Source of the DNA: Fibrobacter sp. UWR4
GTDB taxonomy: Bacteria > Fibrobacterota > Fibrobacteria > Fibrobacterales > Fibrobacteraceae
NCBI RefSeq assembly: GCF_003149045.1
Contig: NZ_QGDU01000010.1
Location: 46,056 to 110,055 of the forward strand
Length of the DNA stretch: 64,000 nt
Reading direction: 5' to 3'
Shown: one piece after another, positions 7,133 through 17,062 of the stretch
How positions within the stretch are numbered: position 1 is the first letter of the stretch
Layout: each line of letters opens with the position of its first letter
The notes under the pieces: generated by a model
The model's database searches: none
The model's input: only the letters and a program-made list of their open reading frames with translations
What the model was told of the DNA's origin: nothing
Made by a program: the position numbers and the translations under genes

Positions 7133-10100
7133 TTTCACCTCCTTCCTGTACTTGGACCCGTTTCTTTTTCATGAGCCCTTTCAGTTTATCGAAGGCGTGT
7201 TGCAATTCGTCAAAACTTTTCCAGGTGTGGGCGAAAATGCTGTTGCTCTTGCCTTCTTGAGTTCCGCGGAGGAAGACATAGTAAATGCCGCCGAAGTGCT
7301 GGTCGAAAATTTCCTTGTCGGATTTTTCCGGATAGAATTGCTTGAGCCACTTGACGAGACAGTAGCTGTAAAGTACTCGCTGGATGGAATAATCTTCATC
7401 CACTTTCGCTTGGATGGCAACGTCGCTGTAGATGTCGTTTTCAAGAACGTCGGATTTCCAGTCCAGAATGCTGTAACGTTGATCGCGGACAAAGATCATG
7501 TCCATAAAGCCTTTGAACATGCGGGCGATGTAATCGCTGGCTTCGCCGCTTTCTTCCAGAGTGGCGTTGACGTTGAACTGACATTCCTTCTTGATGCAGT
7601 TGGAGGGGATACTTACCAGCGGGAATGTCTTATCGGAACGTTCGCCACCGACGATGACGGGCAGTTCTGCATGAAGAGTATTCCATACCATTTCCGCCGT
7701 GTGGTCCGCCCATTCCTTCTGATGCTTCCAGATGGGAAGCCCCTGTTTCTTGAAATGATCGTCGATTAGGTTTACCAGTTGGGCGTGATTCTTGGCGGAT
7801 TCCAGAGACTTGACGGTTTCCCCGAACTCCTTGAATTTCAGATTTTCAAAAATGGAGTGGAGAGCGTTACCTAATTTATTGCCCTTGGGATATTTAATCA
7901 AGTGTGCCTGAAGTGCAGCGCCTTGTGCGTCATTGCCATCATCCTTATTGGAACGATCTGCACCGGTTTCGCTGATGGATTCATCAGCCTTGCCGTTCAA
8001 TGTGGAGTAGGAGAACTGAAGGATGCTGAGCTTAGCCATGTTCTCCTGCAGTTCGTTGACGTAAAGTTCCTGCTGCTCGCGGGAGCCTGCGTCCTGTTCT
8101 TCGCAGGAAAAATCGCTAAGCGGTTTCAGGATCTGAGTCTTCACCACGTCGCGAAGCATGCCGGGACGCTCTGTGTTCCAGTTATTTTCGGGAAGCTTTT
8201 CGATATAGTCCTGATAGTTATCCCACAGGTTGTTGAATGCCCTTCCCAGGAATTCAAATTCCGGCTTATAGGCATCGCTATCCTTAATGTGCCACTTGCT
8301 ATAGCGGGGCATAATCAGGACGGAGGAGGCGCGGGTGAAATCTACGTAGAACAAACGTTTCCATTCTTCGATTTCTTCGGACTTGCGTACGGCTTTGTCG
8401 TCGCTTTCAAAACCCATCTTGGTGGAATCCCCTTCGTGATAAATGAAGGGACCGCTTACGTTGTCATTAAACTGCTTGAAACCCGCTACGGAAATGACCA
8501 CAGGAAATTCCAAACCCTTGGAGGCGTGAATGGTCATGACTTGGACCGCGTCAAAGTCCGTTCCCTTGGCAACCAGGTTGCCGTCTTCGTCATCGGTGTC
8601 GGCGTTATCGTTACGCAGACCTTCCAGATGGCGGATAATATCGCTGATGCTTGCGTTATTCTGATAGAGGAATGCTATGCAGTAATTTCCAATCTGGCGA
8701 AGCTTTGCCAGATTCTGTAACATGGAAAGATCCATCAGGTGTTTTTCCACCTGGGTATGCTCGTAGACCTTTTCCTGTAATTCTGCAAAACGTCTCTTTT
8801 CTGCCAGGGTTTTCCATTCCTGGATTCGCTGGCGAACAATATTCATGGGATCGTCAAAGAGATCCTTTTCGGCGTCCGAAAGCTTTACGCGGAAAAAGTC
8901 CGTAATCAAAACTTCGTTTAAAAGTCTGCGGTTGCGGGCGGTGAAGTCGCTTGCGTCAATAGCCTTGAAAAGTGCAATCCATTCTGCACATTCCCTGCCG
9001 TTAAACAAGTTGGTATCTTTATAACGGGCAAAGGGAACGCCTGCGTTTCGCATGACGTCTTCGATGATTTCCATTTCGGAACGGGTACGGGCGAGAACCG
9101 CAAAGTCCTTGAAGGTGACGTTGCGAAGTGCCTGTGGGTTATCCTTGTCGAAAACCTGCAAGGCGGTCTGAGGCTTGTCATTGCCGTTTTTGAAAGTGCA
9201 AAATTCTACAATCTTTTCTACGGCAGCCTGGGCGAAGGACATTTCATCCATTTCCTTTTCAGGAATGATGAATGGCTTCTGGATCTTTCCATTAAAGGTG
9301 GGCTCGCACTTGGTGGCGCCTTCTGGAAAATGAGATTCCGTGAAGGAGATGGAGGACGTCTTGGAATCCTGATTTTCGTCGGACTCACTTTTGGCGAAAA
9401 AGTCCTTGCCGTCTACGGCTTCGAAAAGATGGTTGCAGCCTTCAATAATGCTCTGGGTAGAACGGAAGTTGTTCACCAGGTCGTTCTTGACACCTACGGT
9501 TTTAATATGTTCAATTGCCTTCTGGTAGACGTTAACGTCTGCACCCTGGAAGCTATAGATGGACTGCTTGGGGTCGCCCACCACAAAGATAGGGCTGAAC
9601 AACTGCTTGAAAATATCCCACTGCAGTTGGTTGGTATCCTGGAATTCATCAATAATCGCATAACGATACTGTTTGCGGAGTTTCTTACAAAGCAGGGATT
9701 CGTTACCGTTTGCGTCCTTGGCGAGAACTGCGTGATGAACCGACAAAATCATGTCGTTGTAGGATTGGCACTTATGGCTGTCCTTGTAGGCTTGCCACTT
9801 GCGGAATAATTCCGGAGTCTGCTCAAAGAGGAAAATGTTCTTGATGACGTTCCCGATTTTCTTGTAGATGCCGGCGGAATCATCCAGACCTTCGTAGAAA
9901 ATGTTCAGTGCGTCAAAAAGCTCTGCAGGCTGGGCGCTCGTCAGCTCGTTACCGAATTGGGGGGGGCCGAAAATCTTCTTGTCGCCGGAACCGTCCCAGG
10001 CTTCCAAGGTTTCCAGAAAGGCCTTGACGCTCTTGCCGTTTTTGGCCACGTCCCTATTCTTCTGGTGCTGTACCGCATCGAAGGTGGACCCTTCATACTT

Positions 10101-10841
10101 TTTCAAGGTGAGATAGGCTTCGCCGATCTTCTTGATTTGCAGAAGGCCTGTGAAACCGCTACGTTCCAGCATGGCGCAAATTTCATCGCAGGTGGTGTTG
10201 ATGTTACCAAACGGTAAGCCCTTGGGCTCGCTAAGTTTCACAATTTCGCTACCGCTGTTGTCGGCGCCTTTATACATGTTGATGGAATTGCACAACAATC
10301 CAGAAAGAGTGTCAATAAGGCTCTGTGCCTTTACACCAGCATTAAGAAGAATCTGGTAAAGACGATCATCCAGCCACTTGCTGCGAGACCATTCCGCAAC
10401 AATGTCTGTCACGAAGTTTTCGTCAATCATGGCCATGTCAAAAGGACGGCCTGCGTCGTAGGCGTTTTCGCGGAGTGTTTTCTGGCAGAAGGAATGGATG
10501 GTAAAAATAGGGGCGTTGTCCACTTCACGTAGGGCTTCTGCGAATAGCTGGATGTCTTTTACCTTGTTGTACTCAACCTCTTCCTTGTTGTCCTTGTTCA
10601 GCTTGTGTGAATCAAGAACTTCCTCAATTTTTTTGCGGATACGATCCTTCAATTCACCGGCGGCTTTTTCCGTGTAGGTGACAATGAGGATTTTACTCAG
10701 GGGGGTGCCGTCATTAATGAGGCGGGCCACAATCTGCTGGATAGTGTAGGTCTTGCCCGTTCCTGCAGAAGCTTCAATGCAGAGACTTTTGGAAGGATCG
10801 AAACAACTGTTGGAACCGATGTTCTGACTATCAAAATTCAT
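7125..10841 (-). CDS. recB: RecB, exodeoxyribonuclease V beta subunit (helicase-nuclease)
   Basis: UvrD/Rep-type 3'-5' helicase with a C-terminal nuclease domain, 1238 aa. Motifs: Walker A EASAGTGKT at residues 23-31, DEFQDTN near 396, VVGDPKQSIYSFQGAD just after, VMTIHASKGLEFPVV in the middle, and the RecB nuclease signature GFMDMIF...DWKSD near 1115-1130, so both activities should be intact. ATG at 10841 is chosen over an upstream TTG because AGGAGG stands just before it; the recC stop is 11 bases upstream. The protein works with RecC and RecD in DNA end resection and loading of RecA. Confidence 0.95.
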   Translation of the reverse strand: MNFDSQNIGSNSCFDPSKSLCIEASAGTGKTYTIQQIVARLINDGTPLSKILIVTYTEKAAGELKDRIRKKIEEVLDSHKLNKDNKEEVEYNKVKDIQLFAEALREVDNAPIFTIHSFCQKTLRENAYDAGRPFDMAMIDENFVTDIVAEWSRSKWLDDRLYQILLNAGVKAQSLIDTLSGLLCNSINMYKGADNSGSEIVKLSEPKGLPFGNINTTCDEICAMLERSGFTGLLQIKKIGEAYLTLKKYEGSTFDAVQHQKNRDVAKNGKSVKAFLETLEAWDGSGDKKIFGPPQFGNELTSAQPAELFDALNIFYEGLDDSAGIYKKIGNVIKNIFLFEQTPELFRKWQAYKDSHKCQSYNDMILSVHHAVLAKDANGNESLLCKKLRKQYRYAIIDEFQDTNQLQWDIFKQLFSPIFVVGDPKQSIYSFQGADVNVYQKAIEHIKTVGVKNDLVNNFRSTQSIIEGCNHLFEAVDGKDFFAKSESDENQDSKTSSISFTESHFPEGATKCEPTFNGKIQKPFIIPEKEMDEMSFAQAAVEKIVEFCTFKNGNDKPQTALQVFDKDNPQALRNVTFKDFAVLARTRSEMEIIEDVMRNAGVPFARYKDTNLFNGRECAEWIALFKAIDASDFTARNRRLLNEVLITDFFRVKLSDAEKDLFDDPMNIVRQRIQEWKTLAEKRRFAELQEKVYEHTQVEKHLMDLSMLQNLAKLRQIGNYCIAFLYQNNASISDIIRHLEGLRNDNADTDDEDGNLVAKGTDFDAVQVMTIHASKGLEFPVVISVAGFKQFNDNVSGPFIYHEGDSTKMGFESDDKAVRKSEEIEEWKRLFYVDFTRASSVLIMPRYSKWHIKDSDAYKPEFEFLGRAFNNLWDNYQDYIEKLPENNWNTERPGMLRDVVKTQILKPLSDFSCEEQDAGSREQQELYVNELQENMAKLSILQFSYSTLNGKADESISETGADRSNKDDGNDAQGAALQAHLIKYPKGNKLGNALHSIFENLKFKEFGETVKSLESAKNHAQLVNLIDDHFKKQGLPIWKHQKEWADHTAEMVWNTLHAELPVIVGGERSDKTFPLVSIPSNCIKKECQFNVNATLEESGEASDYIARMFKGFMDMIFVRDQRYSILDWKSDVLENDIYSDVAIQAKVDEDYSIQRVLYSYCLVKWLKQFYPEKSDKEIFDQHFGGIYYVFLRGTQEGKSNSIFAHTWKSFDELQHAFDKLKGLMKKKRVQVQEGGENE

Positions 10842-10852
10842 GTTTCCCTCCT

Positions 10853-13800
10853 TTAGCAAACCACGTTCAGGTTAATGAGTGACTGCTGATGTTCCCTGGC
10901 TTCATTCCATTCGCTGGGGAAGGTTTCGAGGGGGTTAAACCCAACGTCGTTGCGCTTGTCAAACATGTTTCGCTTGCCGAAGAATTTCCAGACGTCTGCA
11001 AGGTCCCTGGAGTAATCGCCAAAGTTATTGTACTCATTGGACAGCATATCTGCGGGAACGGCCTTGGAATACTGTTCCACAAAGGCGGTCTCATAAATCT
11101 TCTGTAACATTTCCAATGCTTCGCTGGAGGACATGGTGACGCTTGCTTCTGCAGGCTTCACCGCTTCCAGGTCGGAACTGTAAATGGAAATGTTGACTGT
11201 TTCCTTTTGGTCGCTTTTTTTCTGGGCGATGAGGGCTAGGGCTGCCACATAAGTATTCAAATACTTGCTCTGCTTGAAATGGGGCGTCTTGGTAGGGGAC
11301 TTGGGTTTGGAGGATGTAATGGAAACCAGGTGATTTAGATCTGCATTGCACCAGGGCAGAGTTCCGGAAAGAACCCAGCGGATATCCTGGCCTTGAATAT
11401 TCTGCAGGATTACAAGTTCCAGTTTTTCCTTATTGCTCCAGGATTCGGGATTCTTGGCGGGAGAATCATTTTCTACAGCGTTCATTTGCGCGACAACGTT
11501 GCCGCACTTGCCTTCGCAGGCTTTAATAAGCTTGTTGCCGTATTTGTTATCCGGCAATTCGCCATTCAGTTTCAAGTCGTGAATCAATTTCTCCTGGTCT
11601 TCCTTCTTGCCGGTGACGGCGGCGGAAACCATGGCGTTCACTAGAATGCTGTTGCCTAGATTGTTAAAGTCCACAGGCTCGAAATATTCGGATTCCGGAT
11701 CCACATCATCTTCACGGTCGTTGGTGTCCAGCATTCTTGTAATGCGGAACTGGAACGGATCCTCCAGGAATTTCTGGATTTCCCGGAAACTCACGCGCTC
11801 TGGTGTTTTGAGGGCGTTCGTGTCTTCTATTTCTTCCCATTCCCAGTGGAATCGGGTGCGCTTACGGGCTTCATCTTCCTTGTCGGCGGGGTTCACCATG
11901 CCGTCGTAGGTGGCGCGGTTTCGCCATTCCTTCGGCGTGAATAGCTGGCTGTAGGGGCGCTTTTCATCTAGGGGCGTTTCAGTTTCCGGCCAGATGTTCT
12001 TAATGGCATTCTTGTGTTCTTCCAGCCAATTTTCTATGTCGTTACCGTACTTTTCCTGGGCAGATTTTTTCACTGCATTTTTCAGGAAGTTGCGGATATC
12101 GCTAATAATGGAAGAAGCGTAAAGATCTTCGTCTTTGGCGATGTTCTTGTTGACGTAACTGAGATGGAAGCTGGTGGAAGTGCTCATGAACTGACACAGG
12201 AATGCATAGCGCTTCTTGGCTACGGGAGTGTCGTCACCAGGCCAGGCTGCCACATTGTTGCGGAGGTCCAAAGTGCTTCGAGGATTGTTCCCCGGGAAAG
12301 CGCTGGAGCTTGCACCAATAAAGAACACGTGCTTGACAGGGATAATGCGGTTGGGAATGAACTTGGCAAATGTAATGCCGTTCACGAAAAGATTTCCGCA
12401 GCTGTATTCCGTGCTTTCGGCAGCGCAGTTCAAAGTCTGTATAATGCAGGGCCAGGAGATTTCCTTTCGTCCAGCATCAAATTGGTGTTTCAGAATGTCA
12501 AAGCCTGTGTTGATCTGCTTGTACACAATTGTTTCGCCTGCGAAACCATCCGGTGCGAATGGCATGGAAATCCAATTGGAAAGTTTATCAATGACTTCTT
12601 CCAATAGTTCCGGTGTCACGGTCTTGTGATTTTTTGCAAAAGCGATCCACTGGTCCAGTTCATCAATAGTATCTGCGAACTTGCAGAGACTCTTGTTGTT
12701 ACTGCTAGCGATATCTGAGTAGGGGCGAAGTTTCTCGCATTGCATGGACCCGTTGGGAAAATCTTCGTCTGTAAATTTGGACAGCAGAAGTCTGCGCAGA
12801 CCGTTTTTCCAATCGCCTTGTTTTTCATTGCGATCGCGATACATGTGGATGTTTTCGATCCATCCTTCCCAGGCTTCCACATCTTCGTCGGTAATGCCGC
12901 GGGTATGCTGCACCACGGCATTTCTCATCAGGCTAAAAAATGCGGGCCTGTTGATGGTCTGGATTTCTGGGTCCAGAAGGCCGCAAAGAACCGCCAATGC
13001 ATTTGCCGTCAGGGAAGCTCGGGCAGGGGAGTCTACGATGGAGAAGGGGATATGGAGGCCGTCTTTGGACGTCTGGTCGAACGCTTGGTAAATGGCGGTG
13101 CGGTAACTGTCCAAGTCCGGAGAGAATACCATAATGTCGCTAATGCGGTTGACCGGATTCCCGTCGGCATCCCGTTCACTCAGCAACTTGCATATGCGGG
13201 AATGGAGAACCTGGATTTCTCTTTCGCGGGTGGGTGCAGATGTCAAGGAGAAAGTAGGGTCGTTTGCGAAACCTTTTTCAAAATGTTTCAGCAAATCCTG
13301 GCTGCAGTTTTTTCGTTCTGCCACCATGGACTGTATCTGCTGAAGAAGGCCTATGCAGTTCTTATCCGCGCAGCCGTTCTCTCCTGCACCTTTTTCGGTA
13401 CCCTCAAATTCAAAATCGTAATTGGCGGCTTGGCACCAAAGCTTAATATTGTCGCGACCGGAGCGCCCCCAGTTGCAAAGCAGCGCATTTTCGTTTTCGG
13501 AATCCACACCTTCTTCTATCTGGGTGGAATTCTCCAGTTCCTCTTCGGACTGTTCGGAAACTGAAACGTGGAGACGCTTCTTTAGATCTTCGGGAAGGTC
13601 CCTTCCGTCGTTTGTCCAGCGGTTGCCGGACTTTTCCCAACGATGATATTTTCCGGGGGCGGCCGCATCTTCCCAGAAATCCATACAGGGATTCTGGATG
13701 AAGGCGTAAATGTCATGTTCGTCGGCAAACTTTTGCAAAATCACGCGGTAGAACTGTCCCATACCGCTTAGCCCGAAAATAAATACGGGCAGGATCTTTT

Positions 13801-14554
13801 CTCCGTCAGTAAAACTTTCGCAGTGAAATTTTTCGCAGGTTTTGTACAGGAAGGGAATTGTCAAGTAATTGACGTCGATGGCACCTTCCATGCCGGCGTT
13901 CTTGCGGGCGTTCATGGCGTCAAAGGCGCGGGTTAGTAAGGAGGGCTTGTCTCCATCTTGATGGAAAATCTTGGAGTAGAGCTTGCGCTGCCATGCTTCA
14001 CGAGGGCTTCCGTCAAAGAAATCCTTCAGGTCTCCCTGCTTCCAGCAATCCAGAATTCCCAAAGCCTTTCCTTTTTCGTCACATTTGCCACCACGGGTCA
14101 AAACAAATCCCGCTGGCCTGGAAGTCTCGTATTCCAAGAACATGGAGGCCATTCTCAGGGATAAATCGAAAATATGGTTTTCGTCTAGTTTTCCGTCCAC
14201 TTCCAGATAGCGGACCACTTCGTCCCCTAAACTTTTATAGTTAGGTTCTCCCTGACTGTCTTTTTCGTAAAGGTATGCCAGAATGACGCTTTGCAACACG
14301 TCACTGTTCAGCTTCTGCTTGGAGATGTCGTCACCTACAAGAATCTCCATAAGGAAACGGTCGATCATCATGGAGTTGAAATTGGCTAAAGTTCCCTGCT
14401 TTTGAACCCAGCGAAGGCGGAACCATTGTTCCATCTTCGGATCCGGGAAAACGATAATAGGGGCCGCAAAGGGATTTTTCCATGCGGCTTTAACGGTTGC
14501 CATCAGGTGATCGGCAAGGCTTTCAAGGTTAAGGGCGAACTTTAGATGAAGCAT
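10853..14554 (-). CDS. recC: RecC, exodeoxyribonuclease V gamma subunit
   Basis: A 1233-residue RecC homologue. The N-terminal region has the family pattern PDPKMEQWFRLRW near residues 38-50, then helicase-like but degenerate domains; ATP-binding motifs are absent, as in other RecC proteins, which recognise Chi and hold the complex together. First gene of the operon, followed by recB and recD. The start has no strong ribosome site. Long open frames on the opposite strand are shadows. Confidence 0.92.
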   Translation of the reverse strand: MLHLKFALNLESLADHLMATVKAAWKNPFAAPIIVFPDPKMEQWFRLRWVQKQGTLANFNSMMIDRFLMEILVGDDISKQKLNSDVLQSVILAYLYEKDSQGEPNYKSLGDEVVRYLEVDGKLDENHIFDLSLRMASMFLEYETSRPAGFVLTRGGKCDEKGKALGILDCWKQGDLKDFFDGSPREAWQRKLYSKIFHQDGDKPSLLTRAFDAMNARKNAGMEGAIDVNYLTIPFLYKTCEKFHCESFTDGEKILPVFIFGLSGMGQFYRVILQKFADEHDIYAFIQNPCMDFWEDAAAPGKYHRWEKSGNRWTNDGRDLPEDLKKRLHVSVSEQSEEELENSTQIEEGVDSENENALLCNWGRSGRDNIKLWCQAANYDFEFEGTEKGAGENGCADKNCIGLLQQIQSMVAERKNCSQDLLKHFEKGFANDPTFSLTSAPTREREIQVLHSRICKLLSERDADGNPVNRISDIMVFSPDLDSYRTAIYQAFDQTSKDGLHIPFSIVDSPARASLTANALAVLCGLLDPEIQTINRPAFFSLMRNAVVQHTRGITDEDVEAWEGWIENIHMYRDRNEKQGDWKNGLRRLLLSKFTDEDFPNGSMQCEKLRPYSDIASSNNKSLCKFADTIDELDQWIAFAKNHKTVTPELLEEVIDKLSNWISMPFAPDGFAGETIVYKQINTGFDILKHQFDAGRKEISWPCIIQTLNCAAESTEYSCGNLFVNGITFAKFIPNRIIPVKHVFFIGASSSAFPGNNPRSTLDLRNNVAAWPGDDTPVAKKRYAFLCQFMSTSTSFHLSYVNKNIAKDEDLYASSIISDIRNFLKNAVKKSAQEKYGNDIENWLEEHKNAIKNIWPETETPLDEKRPYSQLFTPKEWRNRATYDGMVNPADKEDEARKRTRFHWEWEEIEDTNALKTPERVSFREIQKFLEDPFQFRITRMLDTNDREDDVDPESEYFEPVDFNNLGNSILVNAMVSAAVTGKKEDQEKLIHDLKLNGELPDNKYGNKLIKACEGKCGNVVAQMNAVENDSPAKNPESWSNKEKLELVILQNIQGQDIRWVLSGTLPWCNADLNHLVSITSSKPKSPTKTPHFKQSKYLNTYVAALALIAQKKSDQKETVNISIYSSDLEAVKPAEASVTMSSSEALEMLQKIYETAFVEQYSKAVPADMLSNEYNNFGDYSRDLADVWKFFGKRNMFDKRNDVGFNPLETFPSEWNEAREHQQSLINLNVVC

Positions 14555-14592
14555 GGTGGCAATATACGATAAATACAGGTTGTTCTGTTGGG

Positions 14593-14621
14593 TATATCGT
14601 TCAAAGAGGGACTTTTGTCAA
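14593..14621 (-). promoter_or_regulatory. Candidate promoter for recCBD
   Basis: On the minus strand TTGACA (14621-14616) is followed by a 17-base spacer and GATATA (14598-14593), about 40 bases before the recC start. Confidence 0.5.
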
Positions 14622-14624
14622 AAG

Positions 14625-14656
14625 AAAAACCCCGCAGAGGGGCCTGCGAGGTTTTT
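14625..14656 (-). terminator. Terminator of the lipoprotein gene ending at 14680
   Basis: Stem AAAAACCCCGCAG (14625-14637) pairs with CTGCGAGGTTTTT (14644-14656) with one wobble; it ends in a T-run when read on the minus strand. Confidence 0.85.
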
Positions 14657-14679
14657 AAAGCAAAAAATATGGAGGTTGC

Positions 14680-15900
14680 TTAGTCGTTTGCGCCCAGCAT
14701 AAATTCGCAACCCATGACTGCAGCAGCGTCATCGTAGTAATAGATGGTGTTGCCGGTCTTGGGACCAACGCATTCCAAAGTCTTGCCTTCGGGGCAAGTA
14801 GTGCCCATGGTACCCATTTCACCATCGCAGAAGGTCTTGAAAGCAGCCTGGGTGGCGGTGGCAGGAGCGATAAAGCAAAGAGTTTCTGCAAAGCCCTTGC
14901 TGAGGCAAGTCATAGCGCCGCCAACAGCAGGTTCGTCGCCGGAATTTTCTACGCTAGAGCTGCTTGCGGTTTCTTCGCTGGAACTGCTTGTTACTTCAGG
15001 AGCGCTGCTGGTATCGGCAGGCATGCCGGTATCGTCGGTGCAGGACTTGAGGGCAGTGGTGTAGTAGGCAATGGGATCTTCTTTGGGGAAACCGCTGGAG
15101 CTACGGCTTACGTAACCTTCTTCCGAGCAGAAGCTAGTGCTTTCTTCCAGAGGATGAGCCATCTTGCAGGCGGCATAGGACATGACGGTGATTTCGTCGT
15201 TGTAGCTGTATACGTAGCCTTCGCTTACGCTAGGTACGTAGGTACGCTTGCGGGTCTTTCCTTCGTCGGTGTAGGTGTAGGACCATTCTGCGTCAGTTGC
15301 CTTGAAACTACAACTTTTGGTGAGCTCAACAACAGGGGTGGCGTCTTCGGCCAGCTTGTTCACAACCTTACAGGTTTGGCTTTCTGCAGCAAAAAGCTTC
15401 TGAACATCAATGTTTGTCAGCTTCTTGGTGGTCACGCGGATCATGGAGCCGCCTTCGCAATACTGATCTGTTACCAGAGAGCCGTCGTCGTTAATATCCT
15501 TGATTTGATGGTCGGTACCCATCAAGCGGCAAACCATAGAGGTGGAACCGCCGCTTACCTTTGCTGTTTCGGTACGGGTAGCGTTGGTGCCATCGATCTT
15601 GTAGGAAATTTCCACAGTGCCGGAAGTGTTATCGCGAGCGTCGGTGGACTTCAGGGAATAAGGCCATTCCGTATCGGTCATCTTGAAACCGCATGCAACG
15701 GGAGCTTCGGTGCTGTTAGAGGAAGCAACATCTGCGTTGCTATTGGAGCTATTTACGGTAGTGCCTGCAGAGCTGAGGGCGTCCTGGCTATCGGAACTGA
15801 TTGCGGGAGACGGTTCCGGTGCGGTGGAGTTAGAGTCGCTGCCGCAAGCCATAAGGCCAAATGCTGCAGTCAAGCCCAGCGCAATTTTCAATTTATTCAT
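14680..15900 (-). CDS. Lipoprotein with duplicated module and Ser-rich linker
   Basis: A 406-residue exported lipoprotein: lipobox ends at Cys19 (GLMAC). Two related segments are visible, CGFKMTDTEWPYSL near residue 69 and CSFKATDAEWSYTY near 196, followed by a linker rich in Ser, Glu and Thr near 300-325 that is typical of Fibrobacter secreted proteins, then a Cys-containing C-terminal region. Function unknown; a cell-surface or substrate-binding role is inference. ATG at 15900 is chosen because AGGAG precedes it and the signal peptide starts there; an upstream in-frame ATG would add a non-signal leader. Confidence 0.8.
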   Translation of the reverse strand: MNKLKIALGLTAAFGLMACGSDSNSTAPEPSPAISSDSQDALSSAGTTVNSSNSNADVASSNSTEAPVACGFKMTDTEWPYSLKSTDARDNTSGTVEISYKIDGTNATRTETAKVSGGSTSMVCRLMGTDHQIKDINDDGSLVTDQYCEGGSMIRVTTKKLTNIDVQKLFAAESQTCKVVNKLAEDATPVVELTKSCSFKATDAEWSYTYTDEGKTRKRTYVPSVSEGYVYSYNDEITVMSYAACKMAHPLEESTSFCSEEGYVSRSSSGFPKEDPIAYYTTALKSCTDDTGMPADTSSAPEVTSSSSEETASSSSVENSGDEPAVGGAMTCLSKGFAETLCFIAPATATQAAFKTFCDGEMGTMGTTCPEGKTLECVGPKTGNTIYYYDDAAAVMGCEFMLGAND

Positions 15901-15943
15901 ACGTTTTCTCCTTGACTCCCAAACAGGGATTTTGTTAAAAAAG

Positions 15944-15970
15944 AAAACAGCCACTTTTTATGGCTGTTTT
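15944..15970 (-). terminator. Terminator after the lipoprotein gene ending at 15978
   Basis: Perfect 10-bp stem AAAACAGCCA (15944-15953) with TGGCTGTTTT (15961-15970), U-rich when read on the minus strand. Confidence 0.85.
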
Positions 15971-15977
15971 GAAATAA

Positions 15978-16808
15978 TTATCGTCCAATCTTCTTGTCGG
16001 CCTGCTTCTTGAATTCGGACATGGCCTTGTCAATGTTGCTCTTATAGGCGGCGATGGTCTTGCTTGCACCGTAGTCAAGATGTCCGCTGCTGTAGTGGGC
16101 GTTGTCGTCGCCTTCAAACTTATCCCAGCCGCGGTCGGTGTAGAGGATCATTTCGCCGTTCTTGTCGACGAGAACCACGTCAACGAAAACGTAGGTTGTT
16201 ACGTTGTTGGTGATGTTGGTCATCATGCCTTTTTCGTAGAAGAAGTTGTATTCGGCGACTGCGATTGCATCGACGTCGAGGGTTTCGCAGAGCTTGCCGA
16301 TGGATCTTCTGTAGGCTTCGTCTACGCGGACGCCGTTGACCCAATGCTTGTCACGGGGATTCAGCTGTTCGTAAAGAATGGGGCTCATGCCCTTAGGAGT
16401 TACGTAGCGGGTAGAACGGAACAGCTCGGCAAAGGCTTCCATGGAGCTCTTGTCGTCGCCATAAAAATGGCGGACTTCTTCGTTGGAGGTGACGTCTTCC
16501 ATGGGAATGACGCTCCAGCCGCTGATGCCGTTGAAGGTGTTGGTAAGTGCTTTTGCACCGTAGGTGATGACTTCTACCTGGGCGTCGGTCAGCATTTCAA
16601 CGTTGTCTGCAAGCAGGTTGCCGGCGACGGTTGCGAGAAGGCTTTTCTTCTTTTCCTTGGTAGATTCAATATCCTTGTATTCTTCGGGGCTGGTGACGCC
16701 GAGAATTGCTATTTTCTTAACGCTTCCGATATCGGGCTTTTTGACATTGACGCCTGCGCAAGAGCAGAGAAACAGTGCCAGAGCACTGAGTGCGATGAGT
16801 TTTTTCAT
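15978..16808 (-). CDS. Putative lipoprotein of unknown function
   Basis: A 276-residue protein with a clear lipoprotein signal; the lipobox ends at Cys17 (FLCSC). The mature part starts with a short Lys-rich region and then IAILGVTSPEEY, followed by alternating strands and helices with no catalytic motif I can name. A GGAG site stands 9 bases before the ATG. Its upstream region carries a run of 14 C on the plus strand (14 G in the sense of this gene), about 67-80 bases before the start, which could make expression variable. Confidence 0.8.
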   Translation of the reverse strand: MKKLIALSALALFLCSCAGVNVKKPDIGSVKKIAILGVTSPEEYKDIESTKEKKKSLLATVAGNLLADNVEMLTDAQVEVITYGAKALTNTFNGISGWSVIPMEDVTSNEEVRHFYGDDKSSMEAFAELFRSTRYVTPKGMSPILYEQLNPRDKHWVNGVRVDEAYRRSIGKLCETLDVDAIAVAEYNFFYEKGMMTNITNNVTTYVFVDVVLVDKNGEMILYTDRGWDKFEGDDNAHYSSGHLDYGASKTIAAYKSNIDKAMSEFKKQADKKIGR

Positions 16809-16874
16809 TTTTTTGTTCTCCTTTTGAGATTGTTAGAATTTAATAAGAAATTTAGAAAACGAAAAAAGTGTTTA

Positions 16875-16888
16875 CCCCCCCCCCCCCC
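16875..16888. repeat. Homopolymeric C14 tract upstream of a lipoprotein gene
   Basis: Fourteen consecutive C on the plus strand. Tracts of this length are prone to slipped-strand length changes. It is noncoding for the flanking genes and lies in the probable promoter or leader region of the lipoprotein gene on the minus strand. Confidence 0.9.
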
Positions 16889-17062
16889 ATTGTAAATTTA
16901 TGTAAACATTTAAAAATGTTTCTATACGTTGCAGGGTTCAGCATACGGAGTTTTTGAGGGCTCCTTTCCCTTTATTTGTTTTTGCTGATAGAATAACAGT
17001 GATCCGCCAATTCGCAACTAAAATTATCCTATATTCCTGTTGTCTAAAATCTGGAGTTTATT

